Assembly: GCA_012295275.1 (NCBI GenBank)
Contig: CM022669.1
Coordinates: 12,850,172-12,914,171 of the forward strand
Source: Chrysomallon squamiferum
Lineage: Eukaryota > Mollusca > Gastropoda > Neomphalida > Peltospiridae
Length of the DNA stretch: 64,000 bases
Direction of reading: 5' to 3'
Positions 63,247 to 64,000 of the stretch are shown piece after piece; the first letter of the stretch is position 1, and each line of letters begins with the position of its first letter. The translations under genes and the position numbers were made by a program. The notes beneath the pieces were generated by a model that did not search any database, was not told the origin of the DNA, and saw nothing but the letters and a program-made list of their open reading frames with translations.

Positions 63247-64000
63247 AGAAGAAGAAATCAGTCAAGGGATAAAAGGGAGTGGTAGGTTAGCAAATGATTG
63301 CTTCCCTCCCCCTCTGAATCAACAAATACATGTCACTGTTTAAAAATCAAGCACGATAAGTATTTTATATCCCTATTAACGGTTTTTTTGTGGGTTTGTT
63401 TGTGGGGGTTTTTTTGCGAAGATCCCAGCTTTATGACTCTTATCACTGCTTGTCTAGAACTGCATGACGTAATACGCCGTAGAGATTCAGACGATATTAC
63501 AGTTCTTGAAAGCGGTTTATCAGTCGCCTGACAGTCAAAAGTGTGTAAAGCAGCGGAAAACCATCACCTTAGTGAACCTGTTACGTCAGTTTCTATTACT
63601 TGAGATATACAGCTTCAGAATAAAGAGACATTTTGCATGATCACATCTGTATGAATAAAGCATCCAGCAGACTCCGATGAGATCTGCGATATATCTGTAC
63701 TTATCTTCTACATCAAAGAACAATAAATCATCGGCGCTGGATTTAAATTGGTATAACGAACAATTTTTAAACGATTATACACTTTTTTCTCTTTACTGCA
63801 TACTGGATGCATCATATGTATGTTTGTGCTATAAGGAAAACCTAACCACCAAGGTGTAGTAGATGGTTTTCCTCACCAAACTTTACATTTATCAAGGCCG
63901 TAAAAAGATAATAATCAGTTAGAAAGTGAACTGGTCAAATTATTTATTAGTTAGGATACATATATAACTTGTACAGATACATAAACATAGAAGTTATGCG
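62661..64000. other. Unique sequence to window end, no gene confirmed
   Basis: T-run at about 62790-62804 and a GAA array at 63217-63256. A plus-strand frame at about 63418-63531 (SFMTLITACLELHDVIRRR) has mixed codon use but no splice sites that I trust. The part 63010-63190 is also mixed. Any of these could hide a short exon. Confidence 0.35.

Noticed and set aside
63298-63531. 77-codon plus-strand frame with mixed composition at its end
   Set aside because: The first half is driven by GTTTTT/GGGTTT sequence; no acceptor and no recognised product. Kept only as a note in the region entry.

Overview
This window looks like a gene-poor stretch of a large, AT-rich animal genome. It is not bacterial or organellar. 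There are no operons, no ribosome-binding-site logic and no long open frames. Every frame longer than about 100 codons is either a translated simple repeat or random AT-rich sequence. The one clear coding element is an internal exon with metazoan splice sites. The density of di-, tri- and tetranucleotide arrays (ACAT, GTCT, GATA, GTTT, AAT, GA, CA) and of A/T homopolymers is what one sees in molluscs and other lophotrochozoans. I favour a mollusc but cannot prove it from sequence alone.

Coding content. On the minus strand, 58420-58710 is a complete phase 1-1 immunoglobulin-domain exon, with Cys, Trp and DxGxYxC landmarks and a consensus acceptor and donor. Its VLNG-like end and overall pattern recall the membrane-proximal Ig domain of Dpr/zig-8-type two-Ig neuronal surface proteins. 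About 1.3 kb downstream on the same strand is a phase-compatible 24-nt candidate microexon (57123-57146). A possible terminal exon lies at 36145-36373 on the same strand. The simplest reading is that much of the window is intronic or intergenic sequence of one long minus-strand gene. Only the Ig exon is well supported.

Mobile and duplicated DNA. At 25868-28263 a roughly 1.2-kb segment is tandemly duplicated. Both copies carry an exon-like block behind a good acceptor. The second copy is interrupted by a 251-bp hAT-type non-autonomous element (27332-27582), and the first copy preserves the empty target site. A tRNA-like B-box relic near 62172 suggests an old SINE.

Repeats. About fifty simple-sequence arrays are present. 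There are also more structured tandem repeats: a 17-bp minisatellite running up to the Ig exon donor (58150-58413), a 25-bp minisatellite (50739-50944), a degenerate CAGT array (47920-48400), a CACATR hexamer array (12119-12427), a higher-order GTCT array (42878-43240) and a nested 46-bp repeat (55107-55300).

Unique islands. Between the repeats are 150-450-bp islands that are visibly richer in G+C and CpG, free of simple repeats and free of open frames (for example 3240-3640, 8560-8960, 10540-10840, 13780-14080, 16470-16930, 30480-30800, 31360-31610, 33960-34300, 43350-43640, 62220-62660). Several contain textbook transcription-factor sites (TCF/LEF, forkhead, CRE, AP-1, POU octamer, E-box palindrome). 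They are the best candidates for conserved regulatory elements. No previously undescribed multi-gene system is visible.
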